DNA of 64,000 bases from Aedes albopictus (taxonomy: Eukaryota; Arthropoda; Insecta; Diptera; Culicidae): the NCBI RefSeq assembly GCF_035046485.1, contig NC_085138.1, positions 7,873,409 to 7,937,408 of the forward strand. Direction: 5' to 3'. Made by a program: the position numbers and the translations under genes. Under the pieces are notes generated by a model, which was not told the origin of the DNA, did no database searches, and saw nothing but the letters and a program-made list of their open reading frames with translations. Shown in pieces: positions 30,441 to 44,700 of this stretch (positions within the stretch are counted from its first letter, which is position 1; each line of letters begins with the position of its first letter).

Positions 30441-30597
30441 GTGTTGCGTGTACGTACACGCTGCATTACACGAACACCACTTGAGTTACTGGTTGAAAAT
30501 AGTAAACAAAGATCAGCTGTTCCCAGCAAAATCAAATGGGCATATTTTCAACCAGTACATTTGCATTAGTGTTCGTGACACCGCGCTGCGTTGTTGA
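30441..30597. mobile_element. Foldback MITE between the divergent genes
   Basis: Left arm gttgcgtgtacgtacacgct...actggttgaaaat and right arm attttcaaccagta...gcgctgcgttg are diverged inverted copies of about 55 bases. Confidence 0.65.
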
Positions 30598-30599
30598 AA

Positions 30600-30730
30600 G
30601 CTGATGAATTCAGAGTTGGTATCACATCCTTCTCTACCAAGATAAATTATACGACCTTTAACGAAGTTTCAGGAAATTTTGCCGAAAAAAAAACCCCTGA
30701 CGAAGAGAACAAACCTGCCGATAATGGGGC
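30600..30730. mobile_element. Foldback MITE (tttgttctcttc family), partial copy 3
   Basis: Contains gtttcaggaaatttt and gaagagaacaaacctgccga in the same order as the right half of 18767-18962; the left arm is missing. Confidence 0.6.
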
Positions 30731-31135
30731 ACGTTCGGTGTAGTACTAGATTTGTAGTAATGAGCTGAATTTTAGTATGGTGAGAAGGTCAATTCTCCGT
30801 TTCTGCAATGAAATGGTACAAAAAGCGTGGGTATTATGATTCCTTGCCTAATTTGATACTGTTTGAGCAAAACTTTGGATAACTATGTTGTTTATGTTGC
30901 AAGAAATGAAGAAAACAACAACACGTTACCTTATTTCGATTTCAAATATGAGTGTATCCAAGGCCGTCACAATGACCACCACCTCAAATTTCTATCAAAT
31001 TTTTCTTCCTCTCTATTTATCTACAAACTAAACATCCTAAAAGTAAATATAAAGATCTTGTTCCAGCGAAACTTCTGAAAAAAAAACCTTCTCAATCAAT
31101 TTCAGGATCGAGTTTTCTATCAGTGTAGAGATGAG

Positions 31136-31175
31136 CTCACGCTAATGAGATGCAAGTGAGCAAAAATTGACGTTT
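31136..31175. promoter_or_regulatory. 40-bp motif shared by the two divergent genes, copy 2
   Basis: Direct (same-strand) copy of 29911-29950, about 340 bases upstream of the WRAP53 start codon. Confidence 0.45.
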
Positions 31176-31473
31176 ACCGCTGAACTCACGCACTGCTCAT
31201 CATCATATCATCATCATTCTGATGATGATTGTTTACGATTTAGAGATCGCCGACACCCGCCGTCAGCTCCCACCCAACAGAACAAGCAGACAACGAGTAA
31301 ATATCGAAGTGTTCAGTAAAACATGTGAAACATCCTTCTAAAGGTTCTAACAGAACAATAATTTTGAAATTGTTAAAAGATAGGTTGGTGGTATTTGATG
31401 TATTGAGTAGTATTTGGAAGCTTACGTTATTTAATTTGCATACTTTCAGGAGAAAACTAATAGTGAATGAACC

Positions 31474-32781
31474 ATGTCGCAAGCCGTTGACTCTGAAACA
31501 ACGGAACTTCGTTCCGAGGAAGTACTAGCCGACCACCCCGATCAGACACCAAAAGAACCAACAACGGAATACGAAAGTGTCGCAGCAGTGGAACCGATGA
31601 CGGTCGAACAAGAAGAAGAACAGCTAGATCAGGATACCATCGAGGACAAACTGTTGAACGATGTCCCGGCGGATCTGGGTACGGATTCCGAGACTCTTAT
31701 GCTGGACGAAGATGCCCTGCTAGAGGACGTTAAAGATGATAAAACATGTGAAGCGCCAGAAGTCATTCAACAGGATGGTGTTCCTAAATCTGTGGAAGAT
31801 CCTACGACTGAGCAGTGCAAGGAATCTACCCCAAGCGGATATGAACAGGATTACTTCCAATCTCTCAGTGCTCACGAGATAGGTCGCTGCTCGTGGGATA
31901 AAGCAGCCAAACAAAACTACGTCCGTGGCTGCCTGTGGTCCCCGGATGGTTCTTGCGTCCTAACCGCCACCAACAACGATGGAATGCACGTCTTTGAGTT
32001 TCCGACTGATATGTACGAAGCTCAAGAAGTGTCCCCTCAGCGACCGGTCAATCTGCTGGACTCAGCGGTGCACGTACGAGAAACAACTCTGGTGTACGAC
32101 TACAAATGGTACCCCGGAATGCACAGTTCCATGCCGGAAACGAGCGTTTGGATCGCCTCCAGACAACACGAACCCATTCAAATGTGGGATGCCTACACGG
32201 GGAAGCTGCGATGTTCCTACAAAGGGTACAACGCGGTGGACGAAGTCGAGGCGGCACTCAGCCTGACCTGGTCCGTCGACGGAGGATTCATCTACGGTGG
32301 CTACAAGAAGAGCATCAAAACCTTCGATGTCAAAAGTCCCGGACGGGAAATATCGTCGTTCCCTACCAAGGTGACCGCCTCCTGCATGACCATCTGCACG
32401 CCACTTCCAAATCTGCTAATCTTCGGATCCTGGAGCCGGACAATCACGGCCCTGTCCCTCAACTCGCAGCAAACCATCGCGGTGGGAAACAATGCACGGG
32501 ACTGCAGCCACAATGCCGGTGTCACCTGGCTGCGGTTCATTCCGCGAACGAACCTGTTTGCCTCCGGTGGACGGAAGGATAACAAGCTGATTCTGTGGGA
32601 CATTAGGAACCTGCAGAGGCCGTTCCATGTGCTGGAGCGCAAGTGTGATACCAACCAGCGGATGTATTTTGATGCGTCGCCGTTCGGAGAGTGGCTTGCC
32701 ACGGGGAACGTCGATGGAGTGGTGCGAGTTTGGAATCTGCGGGAGATAGATACGGTTGGCCGATCGTACCGGAAGTATGAC
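31474..32781 (+). CDS. WRAP53: WRAP53 exon 1
   Basis: Acidic N-terminus and most of the WD40 propeller, ending ...GRSYRKYD at donor GTAAGA (32782-32787). The frame remains open another 31 codons into the intron (VRSFALNSF...), which is read-through and not protein. Confidence 0.93.
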
Positions 32782-35700
32782 GTAAGAAGTTTTGCTCTTA
32801 ACTCATTCATAACTTATGGTTCTAAATTTATACTTATTTTTTACGTCAGGCAGCTAGAATTTTCTCATGACTGAAATGAAAACATCAAAATTCAAAAGAT
32901 GGTAAATTTAATATTTTTCGTGTGCAACTTACTGTAGTTTTCGTCTGTCTACAGTTCTCTGAAGTCAAGGCATGATTTCAGTTTGATCTTTACATGTTCT
33001 CGGGAATAGTTATGAAAGGCCTTTGACATTTACACATGATTAAACATGAATATAAACTAATAGAAATCCCACGTATGCAAAAACATGTATTTACAGTTAG
33101 TATTCTATTTATCAAACTTCAGGACTGATTTCAGCTTCGTCGTCCCAGATACTCAGGAATCTTGTTGAGGAATTTATTTCAAATAGTTCGATGCAATATT
33201 CGTTTCTGTAGCAAACAGACATTTTTTTGCGTACAAATAACTCTAACTGTTGTCCATCTACGATTCTCTGAAGTCAAGGCATGACTTCAGTCAGATCGTC
33301 AACATTTCTGCCATACTCGTTGATTGCACAAACATTGTCCACTTTTTCAAGTATTGGAGCCAGAAAAGAGCAATGAAAACAATAGAAATTAATTTGTGAT
33401 GATTAATTCAACTATTTCAGATTTAAAATCGAACACCCAACAAGGATCAAATTGGAAAAGGAACCAGGCATCAACCAAAAATATTGTGTGCACGTTGACC
33501 AAACGTTTCTTTTGAACTTCACCCTTCCACTAACACCCAAATTCCCGTGACGCCTAGGCCTGAAAGAATGTAGAGGTCTCTATGTACTTTCATAGGTGTC
33601 CAACTAATCTTCCTTTCCCATCCCTCAGCTGTCGCAAGGACGTGGCCAGGACAGCACTCGACCGTTGGAGGATTGCGTCAATCTTGTCTAAGAATCAGAG
33701 ATTAGTCCCAAATCTTTGTGCTTTGGTAACGGACAGGAAGGATGAAACCCTCATAACAGCGATCCAGGGCTGTACCACCTACGAATTTGTGCGACTTGCT
33801 TAATGCTAATTCTGTTATATTCTGTTATTCTGTTATAATCAACGCACCCCCGGGCCGTGGCCAATCTGCGTTGAATCGCTGGGCGATACGTCTACCAGTA
33901 GACTTGTATCTGCCCTATGCTAAACCGATTAGCATAGCAAGTCCTTTCCACTGATGAGTAGGCTCGAATGTCCCGCTCCTCCCTATAACCCATAGGGGGA
34001 AATAAGGAGTTTTCAGTTTCAAGTTTTGCATGAATCATGACACCAACTCTTTCTACCATAATGCTTTAAAAATTCTGAAATAAAAGAAAATTAATATGAT
34101 GAAAATAATTGAGATGCAAGTTTTTATACAAAATTTAAAGATCAGTTATTTAAAGGTGAATTGAAGAAATGTTAAGTACGGTGCCTATATTATAAAATGT
34201 TCCGCACCGCCACGAATGTGATGAATAAGCAAACACATAAATATTCTATTTGCCTAGTAGTAGAAAGAGTTGCGTGCCTGTTTATAAAAGTTTTTACTTA
34301 TCTTGATATCTCCGGACAATTTCCGTTTGTGTTTGGGAACTTCGTGGGTGTATCTTCAGAACTAAGGCGTTTTCTGGAATTAAAAAATAAAATGAAATAC
34401 TGGGCCGCACGGCTCCGCGGCCCACTTATATTACCTAGTATAAACATATATATACAGGGGATAGACAAAATGATCGGGACAGGCAAAATTTTCACTTTTC
34501 AAAAAATGTTCAATTAGCTGTAACTTTTCGAAAAGTGCATCAAATACTTTCAAATTTTTACTGTAAGTTCCTCAACTAGTTGTGTATCAGTGGACAAAAT
34601 TTGGAAAAGATCGGACAATTCTTCACGAAGTTATAAAGATTTTTGAAAAAGGTAAAATTATCCGATAGCCAACTTTGAGCTGTTATATCTCCGGATTCAA
34701 TGAACCGAATGCAATGAAATTTTGTCCATTTATGACTTATATAATGAGCTATGAAAAACCATTGACTTAACTTAATATTCTTAACACGGAAGAAAGTTAT
34801 AACGATAAGATTATTTTTCTAAAAAAACACCAAATTATCCAAAACATCAACATCGTTTCAAAATTCAAGATGCAAATTATAGTTCATTTAGTTTCCCTCT
34901 AATTGACTTATATATAAATGCGTTTTGAAGGAAAGTAACAACATAGCCGCCAATAAATTGAAAAAGTAATGGGATGCATATTAAAAATAGACCAATTTAC
35001 TAAAAAATCGTTAAAAAAATAAAATCGCTATAACTTTTTCGCTTGTTAAAAATTTCAAGTTAAGTTAAATGTTTTCCAGAGTTCATTATATAAGTCATGA
35101 ATGGACTAAATTTCATTGCAATCGGTTCATTGAATCCGGAGATATAACAGCTCAAAGTTGGCTATCGGATAATTTTATCTTTTTCAAAAATCTTTATAAC
35201 TTCGTGAAGAATTGTCCAATCTTTTCCAAATTTTGTCCACTGATACACAACTAGTTGGAGAACTTACAGTAAAAATTTGAGAATAGTTGATGCACTTTTC
35301 GAAAAGTTACAGCTAGTTGAACATTTTTTGGAAAGTGAAAATTTTGCCTGTCCCGATCATTTTGTCTATCCCCTGTATATGTATAGGACGAAGTAGTCAG
35401 TTTTTGTCGATTTCGTCAAGTATGCGTCTTAAGTCTTGAGTCTTGATCACCCGTTGGCTTCGAATCTATAAGCAAGCACTATTAAATGCTGCACTTTCAC
35501 ACTATTGGTTTCGGTTTCTTAGTTATTTTAAATTGATATGGCAAGAAAACATTATTAAGCATTAGACATTCAAAACATATTAGGGTTTACTCACAAAACA
35601 ACTATGTATCACATATGAAAATACTGATATTGAAAATTAAAATTAATATTAATCACAAGTAAATACAATGTCAGCACTGTGAATGAGCAATTTGAATACA

Positions 35701-38700
35701 CGAGATACTACTATTTGTTGCATATTGATTGTTAAAATTAACCAAATAGTGGAAAGCCCAGACAACAATATTCCAAGTCTGCTGACCAGTCCTGCAAAAT
35801 ATCAGTCTCAGTGCCTGTTTTTCAGCCGAAAATGAATGACTGCGGCGGTCGTTTTCAGTTCCTCGATGTGAGAACTGACAGAGTCCGAGAGCTCCATTCG
35901 TGAGCGACCCAACCAGATCAATTCCCAATCATCCACACACTACTCATGCTGAAAGGCCATTCGTCTCAAGCGGTGGCTTGTGAGAGTGAGTGCCCTATAC
36001 GTTAGCACTGGTGAAAACACTCAAATACAGAAAATTGAATGGAAATTTAGCCCTGTCAGCTCTCGCTTTCAGCACGCTGCGGGCGAGTGTGAGTACCTAT
36101 TTCATTTCGCTCTCGTGTTGCTGATCGGAAAGCAACTTTGACAGGAAAACCAAAATGGAGAAAATGAAAAAAGCAAAATATCGCTATCATAACGGCCAGT
36201 CGAAAAATTGCAGCACTGCTGCTGACTCCAGAAAGATCCCAAGATTCGTCACAAAGCACAAATGTTTTCATTATGATTCACAACGACTCTCGCAACCCTT
36301 CTCGGCTCAACCGACTGGAACTGTTTTCTGAGTATAGAAACTACAAAGCCCTAGCAGGTTCATCCTGTTTATCGAGCCTTTCTGATAAATCAGCTATACT
36401 CCATCTGTAGCAGCCGGTTCGCAATGAACCGCTGGAGGCGCATTGAAGTGTTAATTATAATAACTTCCTTAACTTAAATACCGTCAAATCCTGTGATCTT
36501 GGCTAGGGAGTAAACAGTTTCGTGAGGTTGTATCAAAATTCTAAAGAGTGTTGGGGAAGGGGAGGGGAAATAAACATATTTCTTCCTACACCTAGCAGTT
36601 CGGATCTTCTGTTCACACTGTCACTCCCAACCTTTTTTCAGTGTGAAACGTTTCTGGATCTGTAACGGGTGGTATCACTTTACGCTACTCTTCTATCATG
36701 AACATAGATAACTACTTTTAAAAATAAAAGTTTTGTCCTACTACCTATTTTATACCCGAAAGATGTTAATTGGTCAAATGTTTCGTTCAGCAAGTCTATG
36801 TCCATATTGATGATACAACCTTCTATTAATGAGTACATAATAATGTTGCTTACAGTTGTGAGGCAATATAACATTCAACTCGTTGAATGCAAGTTATGAA
36901 CCTGCAGAAAATTTTTTATTAGGCTGTTATCTCTAAAACTACTAAACACATATTGAAACGTGAAATTGTATTGTAATAATTGATCCTAATCTTAACCCTA
37001 TCACTGGAACGCGTTTGAAGCAAAATGATATTGCTAATGATTTGGTTGGGCATTTAAAGTTTTTTTGGTTTCGACAATAGTCACATACTATGCCCTACGA
37101 CATTGACGATTCTATTGTCTATGGCTCACCTATTTCGTGCCACCCAGCAGGGACTTGGTCTGGTACCCAATTCAGTATATCCGCTCCACGTAATATACCG
37201 AACCTCTTTTGATTTGTGATATATTACGCGGAACATTACTCTCTTCATTCGGATAGCGGCTATGTAACCCATTGGATTAAAAGCCTCCATCAAACATGAA
37301 GCGATTAATCGGAGACTGAAGACTCTATACCAAATTTGGCTCAGAGACAGGTAATCAGTGAGGTCAGTTTTTCTCGTTTGTCAGAGACGATTGATACGTA
37401 TTAAGACAAACTTTCCACTGCATCTGCCAGCAATAATCGGTGATCGATCAACATTCCGAGTACCCCAATTTACACAATAATGCCAAGGATCACCGCTCAT
37501 GCTTTACAATACAGTTGGAAAAACTAGAACAACACCTGGCCACAATGATGCATTAAGCACTAAAGCGGACCGGAAGTGTTGGTGAGCCAGCCCCCACCGA
37601 CTTGCTTAATGCTAATGCTAATTAATTCAATCACCCATGTACTGTAAGGACTGATTTGGATAATCTATCGAGATATCCAAGAAATGTAAAGACTGGTAAA
37701 AAGGCAACAGGTGTTTGAACTACATCTAGTGTTTCAAATCATTTTAAAATAACAAACTTTAACGAAGACTTCGATAGTTCAGAAGTGTTGAAAATCCCAA
37801 GAACACAAAGAAATCATTGGAAATTGGAAACTCACAATTTCGAACCGATAGCAACTCCAACAATCATCTAGCAACTAAATATGCAAACTTCCAGGAAGAA
37901 GTGAAGATATCCAAACTACGTAATCTTGAACTCCTGCGTAAGCGCTCCAACCAAAGCACGGTATTCGAACTCCGTTTGGATAACCATGACAATATCATCG
38001 ACGTAGATCAGGATATACAATGTATATTATACATTTTGGACTTCCTCGCTTGCTTAACATACAGACAAGGATCTGCTGTTGAGCTGCGAAATTCGATCTT
38101 CCTGAATAGGCCGTCAATTGTGTGGTTCCAAACTCTCGTAGCTTGTTTTAGTCCATAGAGGTTTTTTCGTAGTCTGTACACTTCGTTGGGATTGCTGTTT
38201 CTGAAGTCTGGAGGTTGCTTCATGTAGATCTCCTCCTGTAGCTCTTCGTAATAAGTATGCTGTTTTGATGTCAACATGGCGCACCAGCATCCGGTCCCAG
38301 TTTGCGAGTGTTTAAACAGTCCGAAAAGTTACGGACCGGAGCAAATACCAGTTCATAATCCGTCCTGAACTTTGAAAAAAAAAATGCTCGGGTCACTAGT
38401 CTGGCTTTAAATATATCTTGCTACTTGGCCGGTCTCATCGTGCTTACGCTTGTAGACTCATTTGCATCGTATTGCCTTGTGACCTGAAGATGGAGGTACC
38501 TCGGTGATCCCTCAGGTCTCGTTCTTCCGGTGAGATGCCATTTTTCACCATTTTTTGTTTTCTGTGCCGGGTACAGCTTCTTCAAATGTTTTCGGTTCTG
38601 CTTGATGAATGATGATGATGATTCTGTAAACTGTCGCAATTACGTTAGATTCATCGCATACTTCTGTCTGGCACATCTTGATGCACAGCCTCTTCAGTTT

Positions 38701-41700
38701 GATCGTCATCGTCAGCCTCGTAAAATTGCAAAAAAAAATCATCAAGTTCAACACTGTGAAAAACGCTCTCCTGTTCAACAGCAATCATATTTGTCAATTG
38801 TACAGGACTTCGTTAACGCTTTCATCCACCAGGGGTCCTTCTGTGCACGGAAAAAAATCCATTCCCCTAATCATGAATAAAAAATCATGTTCTTATGATG
38901 TCTGCCAACTCATAATATCATAATTAAAATTCATAATATCATGAATGAGTTGACCAGAAATATGAATAGAAACAAGCATTTTCATAAATTATATTCATGG
39001 TCGCTTCCTAGCGTTACACTTATCTGCCATATGCAATTATATAAATCGCGCGGTCGCCCAGCACAGGCATGTGGAAAAAGTTGAACCTGCTATTTTTGCA
39101 AAGTTTTTATTTGGTTAGAGTAATAAATGTGCATATATGAGGAAATGGAACATCGAAACAGTGTGCCCGTAAGATTCGGCAGGTTGTTGGGAGTTGATTG
39201 ACTAAAAAATAAACGCGCAAAAAGTAAACAGTGCCTAGTTCGCGTTTTCGTTGTGCCATCCGTCGTAGTTCCGAGTTTATGTACGGAGGGTGAAGCAAAG
39301 TGAGAATCGCACGTTAATTTTCGGTAATTCTCTCTATTTTTCCGGTTTATCCATCGTTCGACGAGTTCGGAGACTCAGCAAGTGATGTGAACTAGTGAAC
39401 AATTGATGTGGTTTGGAGGGCATCCTTAGCCTGTTGGATGTAGGTGCCAAAGACAAAAATAATAAACCAGCTAAATATGATTATCCGGTGAGTTCGATCA
39501 TTGTTGTTCTCTTTTATATTTGAACATTACATATCTTCACTAACAAGAGGCCAACTAAAAAGTGCTGCTTGCTCATAGAAAAAAGGATGATGGATAGGTC
39601 CCAAAATCATAGAAATGGGCTCTGATATCACGTATTTTATTTTCTTATGATTTTAGCTTGCATCGTTTTATTAATCTAATTAAAAGCATTTGGGACCGAC
39701 GACGACGGAATCATAAAAGTAATTCTTAATTCCATGAATTCTATGCATGGTTCCATCTCCCTCAACCATGATTTTATGAATTTGACTGAGAAACATTGAG
39801 GTCCGACGACGACGAAATCATAAAAGTAATTCTTAATTCCATGAATTCTATGCATGGTTCCATCTCCCTCAACCATGATTTTATGAATTTGACTGAGAAG
39901 CATATACACTCCCGTTCAAAAGTTTGGGGTCACCCCCTCAAAAACATGTCATTTTTTTAGGCCCATATCTCCGCCAATTTGCGTCCGATTTCAAAACCCT
40001 AGGTTTCATTCAAAAGATAATAAGTCAAAGAAACTTTGAACATGATTTAAAAGAAACTTTTTCAAAAAATTTTGTATGTAAACTTAACCCAAAGTTGCCA
40101 AATTTTCTAAAAAATGAATATAAACTTACGGCAGTGTCGCTGGAAATTGGGTCGACCAATTTTAAGATGAGAGCGGTAATATGACCCATTTTCTATTAGC
40201 TTTTAACTGCTTTTTACAGAACTTAGCTAAAAAATCTAGAAAAAAAGTTATTAAGTAAATTAATCCTTGATGTCATCGACCAAAAGTTTGGGGTCACCCC
40301 TCAATATGATATAGGGAATCGCGCTACTTGGGCGGTGGCTTCTATATTCGTCTGTTTTCCACTATAACTCAGTCAATCTTGAACCAATTGACACAATTCT
40401 TGGAATGCGGTGAGATAGGTATAGTATCTACCCGTGTACAAAATTTCAAGTCAATCGGTGAATTTCGTAGAAAAGGAAAAGGAAAAGGAGTGGAGTACTA
40501 TGATTTTAAGCGGCTAAAGCTTCAAGAATCGGAAGATGAAGAATCGGATTATCCGTGCATGATGATTTCAGCAGAAGAACACTTCAGTGAGCCATGCGTA
40601 GTAAGAGTTTCGGTTAACGGTGTGCAGCTCAAAATGGAAATAGATTGTGGTGCGGCGGTGACGGTTATTAGTAGAGATCATTATAGAAAACACTTTAGTC
40701 AGGTGCCAGTAAAAAATGCAATAGTCGTTTGGTAGTAGTCAATGGTCAACGTTTAGGTATTTTCGGAAAAATTGAGGCTGATGTTGTGGTGGATAATAAC
40801 CAGAAACGGGCTAATTTAATCATACTCGATGGGCCGGGGAAATTCGTACCGCTGTTCGGCCGTGACTGGATGGATTTGTTTTACCCTCAATGGAGAAAAG
40901 CTTTTGTAAATGTAGCGAATATAAACTCAATGGATTCATGCCGACAGGAAACGAAGGGTAATGTAGATACTGAAATTCAATTGCGCTTTCCAAAAGTTTT
41001 TGATGGAGATTTTTCGAACCCGATATCAGGTTATGAAGCGGACCTTGCCCTAAAGGAAGATAGACCCATATTCCGTAAAGCTTACGATGTACCATTCAAG
41101 CTGAGAGAAAAAGTAACGCAACATTTGGACTCCTTGGAGAAGCAAAATGTAATTTCTCCTATCCAGGTCAGTGAATGGGCTTCTCCGGTCGTGATAGTTT
41201 TAAAAAAGGATAATGATATTCGAATGGTACTAGACTGCAAAGTGTCTATAAATAAATGCATTATACCCACAACATACCCTTTACCATTGGCGCAGGACAT
41301 TTTTGCTTCCCTATCAGGCTGCAAATGGTTTTGTTGTCTCGACCTGGCGGGGGCGTACACGCAATTAAAGTTATCAGAGAGGTCAAAAAAATTTGTTGTC
41401 ATTAACACAATCAAGGGTCTTTACGTTTACAACCGCCTGCCACAGGGAGCCTCTTCGAGTGCGTCCATATTTCAGAGAGTAATGGACAGTATTTTGATTG
41501 GACTGGAATATGTTTGTTGTTATCTTGATGATGTCTTGATTGCTGGTAGGACATTGAAGGAATGTAAGAATAATTTATACCTAGTTCTTCAAAGGCTTCA
41601 GGACGCAAATGTGAAAGTAAACCTAAAAAAATGCAAACTTTTCGTACAATCACTTCCATATTTGGGTCATTTAATAACAGATGAAGGAATATTGCCATCT

Positions 41701-44700
41701 CCTGAAAAGCTGCTAACAGTGCAAGAAGCCAAAGTTCCTAAGGATGTCTCGGAACTAAAGGCATTTTTAGGCCTAATTAATTATTATGGTAGATTTGTGC
41801 CTCACTTATCGGTCAAATTGAGCTGTTTGTATGCTTTGCTTAAAAAGGGTGCAAGATACATTTGGGATGAGAGATGTCAAACAGCTTTTCAGGAGAGTAA
41901 AACAGCTTTAATCAATGCCAACATTTTAGAATTCTATGACCCAAATAAACCAATCATAGTTATTTCCGACGCTTGTAATTATGGTCTTGGAGGAGTTCTA
42001 GCTCATTTGGTAGACGGCAAAGAAAAACCGGTTAGTTTTGTCTCCTTCTCGTTAAACGCGGCACAAAAAGCTTACCCGATTCTTCACTTGGAAGCTTTAG
42101 CGTTGCTCTGTACCGTAAAAAAGTTCCATAAATTTTTGTTTGGGCAGAAATTTACAATATACACTGATCACAAGCCCCTGCTAGGAATTTTTGGTAAGGA
42201 AGGAAAGCATCAGTTGTGTGTTACTAGGTTGCAACGTTATGCTATGGATATGTCAATATATAATTTTGAAATTCACTATAGGCCTTCTTCTCAAATGGGA
42301 AACGCTGATTTTTGTTCTAGGTTCCCTTTAGAACAATGGAACGCTTTGACGCCACATTGACAACGGACAAATAAATAGCATAAATTTTTTCAGCGATTTT
42401 CCTCTAGATTTTTCTCAAATTGCTAAAGAAAGTGGGTCGGATTCATTTCTTTCAAAAATAGCACTATATATAGCAAACGTATGGCCTCATAGAATAGAAA
42501 AGGGTTGGCAACAGGTTTATTCAGTACGGAATGAACTGGAAATTGCAGACGGCTGCATTTTGTACCAGGATCGTGTTATGATACCTTTATCATTGAGACT
42601 TCCTATGCTAAAGCTGCTTCATGCAAATCACAGCGGGATAGTTAGGATGAAGCAGCTGGCCCGTCGTAGTTTGTTTTGGTTCGGTTTAAACGCAGATATC
42701 GAAAACTTTGTGAAGCTTTGTCAGGCATGTTTAAAGACAGCAGTCGTTCCCAAACCAGAAAGTAACTCTTCTTGGATGCTTACTACACGCCCTTTTAGCC
42801 GTATACACGCCGATTTCTTCTATTTTGACTCCAAAACTTATTTACTAGTGGTGGATAGTCACACAAAATGGCTAGAAATTGAATTAATGAAGTACGGGAC
42901 AGATGCAGGTAAAGTTATAAAAAAATTTACAGCTATTTTCGCAAGATTTGGGCTTCCAGACGTGCTCGTCACAGATGGTGGGCCTCCATTCAACTCTAGC
43001 CAATTCACGACCTTTATGGAACGGCAGGGAATAAAAGTAATGAAAAGCCCTCCATATAATCCTAGTAGTAATGGACAGGCAGAGAGGATGGTTAGAGTGG
43101 CAAAGGATGTTTTTAAGAAGTTCCTATTAGAACCGGAGACAAGATCTTTGGATACAGAAGATCGTATTACGTACTTTTTAATGAATTACAGAAATACCTG
43201 TGATTCTGATGACAAATTTCCTTCGGAAAAGATGTTGAGTTTTAAACCAAAAACGTTAATTGATCTTGTTCATCCTAAACGACAGTATAAGCATTATCTG
43301 GAACCTCTTCCTGAGAAGGAAAAGGTTTTTGTAGATACTTGTAGTACGCCCTCACAGGATCCTTTTCTTATGTTAACTTTGGGAGACAAAGTCTTGTATA
43401 AGAACAATAATAAACATTCGATAGAGAGGTGGATCGTAGCCAAGTATGTCAAAAGAGTCTCACCGAGTGTATTTCGTATCTCTTTTGACAGGCATGTCAT
43501 AAACGCGCATCGGGATCAGCTAAAACTCATCAGGCCACCAGTAACTTCAGCGAGGTTTCAAATTACGGTACCATCGAAACAGTGTTCGAAAAGACAGAGG
43601 TCAGACAGCCTCTCTGGTGAGGAGGATTTCCACGGTTTCCCAGATGTACCTTTAGTTCCGGAAAACTCGGGAAGTGATGGTAGGCGTTTCAAAATAGCGA
43701 GACGCAGTCCCATTCGCACGCGCAGTCATACGAGAGCAAGCAAGACGAATTGAAGATGCAGCGAGGTAGCAGAGATCCAGCTGACGGTGGTGGATTACTC
43801 AGATCCAAACTGTCATTTCGAAAGTGTTGTAGTAAGAAGAAAAAGAGAAAGTAAATTTAAGACAAAGTGATGATGAATTGATATAAATTAATGGTTCTTG
43901 AGATGTGACCTAAAATTTCGAATGCATTGTAAGTTTTAACATAACATAAGATGAAATTTGTAAAGGGAAGAATTTAAAAAGAAATTTAAGTTTAATTGTA
44001 TGCTATTCAATGAATGTTCTGCGATAAAAAAAAAGTTCGATATGTTTCAACTAAAGGGGAAAGAACTGTTATGTTCGACCTAATGTCAGAATCCTCACAT
44101 TCCATAAATGAAGTTTATAGCTCAATGTTCACTAGAGTGAATTCAGAATTATAGCAGCTAGGTATGAAGGAAGAATAAATATACGACGGCGGTCTCTTGT
44201 ATCTTGACTGTTAACAGAGTTGGACGTATTTCATTTTATCTCCGAAGCTATAGATCAGAACATAAAAGATTCCTCTAGAATATAATACTTTAAATTATTA
44301 TACCAGAGTGTCAAGGGAATCTTCCCATATTCATGCCAAGGATTTCCTCTAATTACTAAGAGGAATTCTTATAGAATCCTGAAAGGGATTTCTGAAAGCA
44401 ACTGCTCCAGAATACAGAAAACAGAATGCTGGGAAGAATTTCTTAAGAGTTTCTTAAGGATTTATTGAGAGGAATCACAAAATCTATGCGAGGGATTCTC
44501 CAAAATCCAAATTTATCCAGAGAATTCTGCCCAGAATCTCGTGAGAGATTCCTAAATAATCAATAAATCTGAAAGAGAGCGCCCTAGAATCTTGAAAAAT
44601 ATAGCCCCAGTATCCCAATATTTTATGAGACTAATTCCCCAGAATCTTGAGAGAAATTTCCCCCAGAAAACAGAATTTTCAAAGAATCATGAGAAGTGCA

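Larger units (their letters stand above)
40450..44262 (+). pseudogene. Ty3/gypsy LTR retrotransposon, 5'-truncated, with probable 3' LTR
   Basis: Order of domains: protease, reverse transcriptase, RNase H, integrase, 3' LTR. Gag and the 5' LTR are missing. Protease active-site-like motif is DCGAAVTVIS (usual DTG changed to DCG). RT has LPQGASSSASIFQ and catalytic YLDD at 41521-41532. RNase H has VISDACNYGLGG and YTDHKPL. Integrase has an HX3H/CX2C zinc region and the D,D,E core (HADFF, VTDGGPPF, NGQAERM). The reading frame breaks at about 40715 (protease to RT) and at about 42350 (RNase H to integrase). Mag-like lineage is a guess. Not intact. Confidence 0.9.

Noticed and set aside
32782..32874. 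Extension of the WRAP53 frame past residue 436
   Set aside because: The sequence after GTAAGA is intronic in character, and the missing last blade is found in phase at 46766-46990.
40328..43753. Endogenous retrovirus or viral insertion with envelope gene
   Set aside because: Domains are Ty3/gypsy pol only; no envelope-like frame follows integrase before the LTR. I saw no flavivirus- or rhabdovirus-like frame elsewhere in the window.
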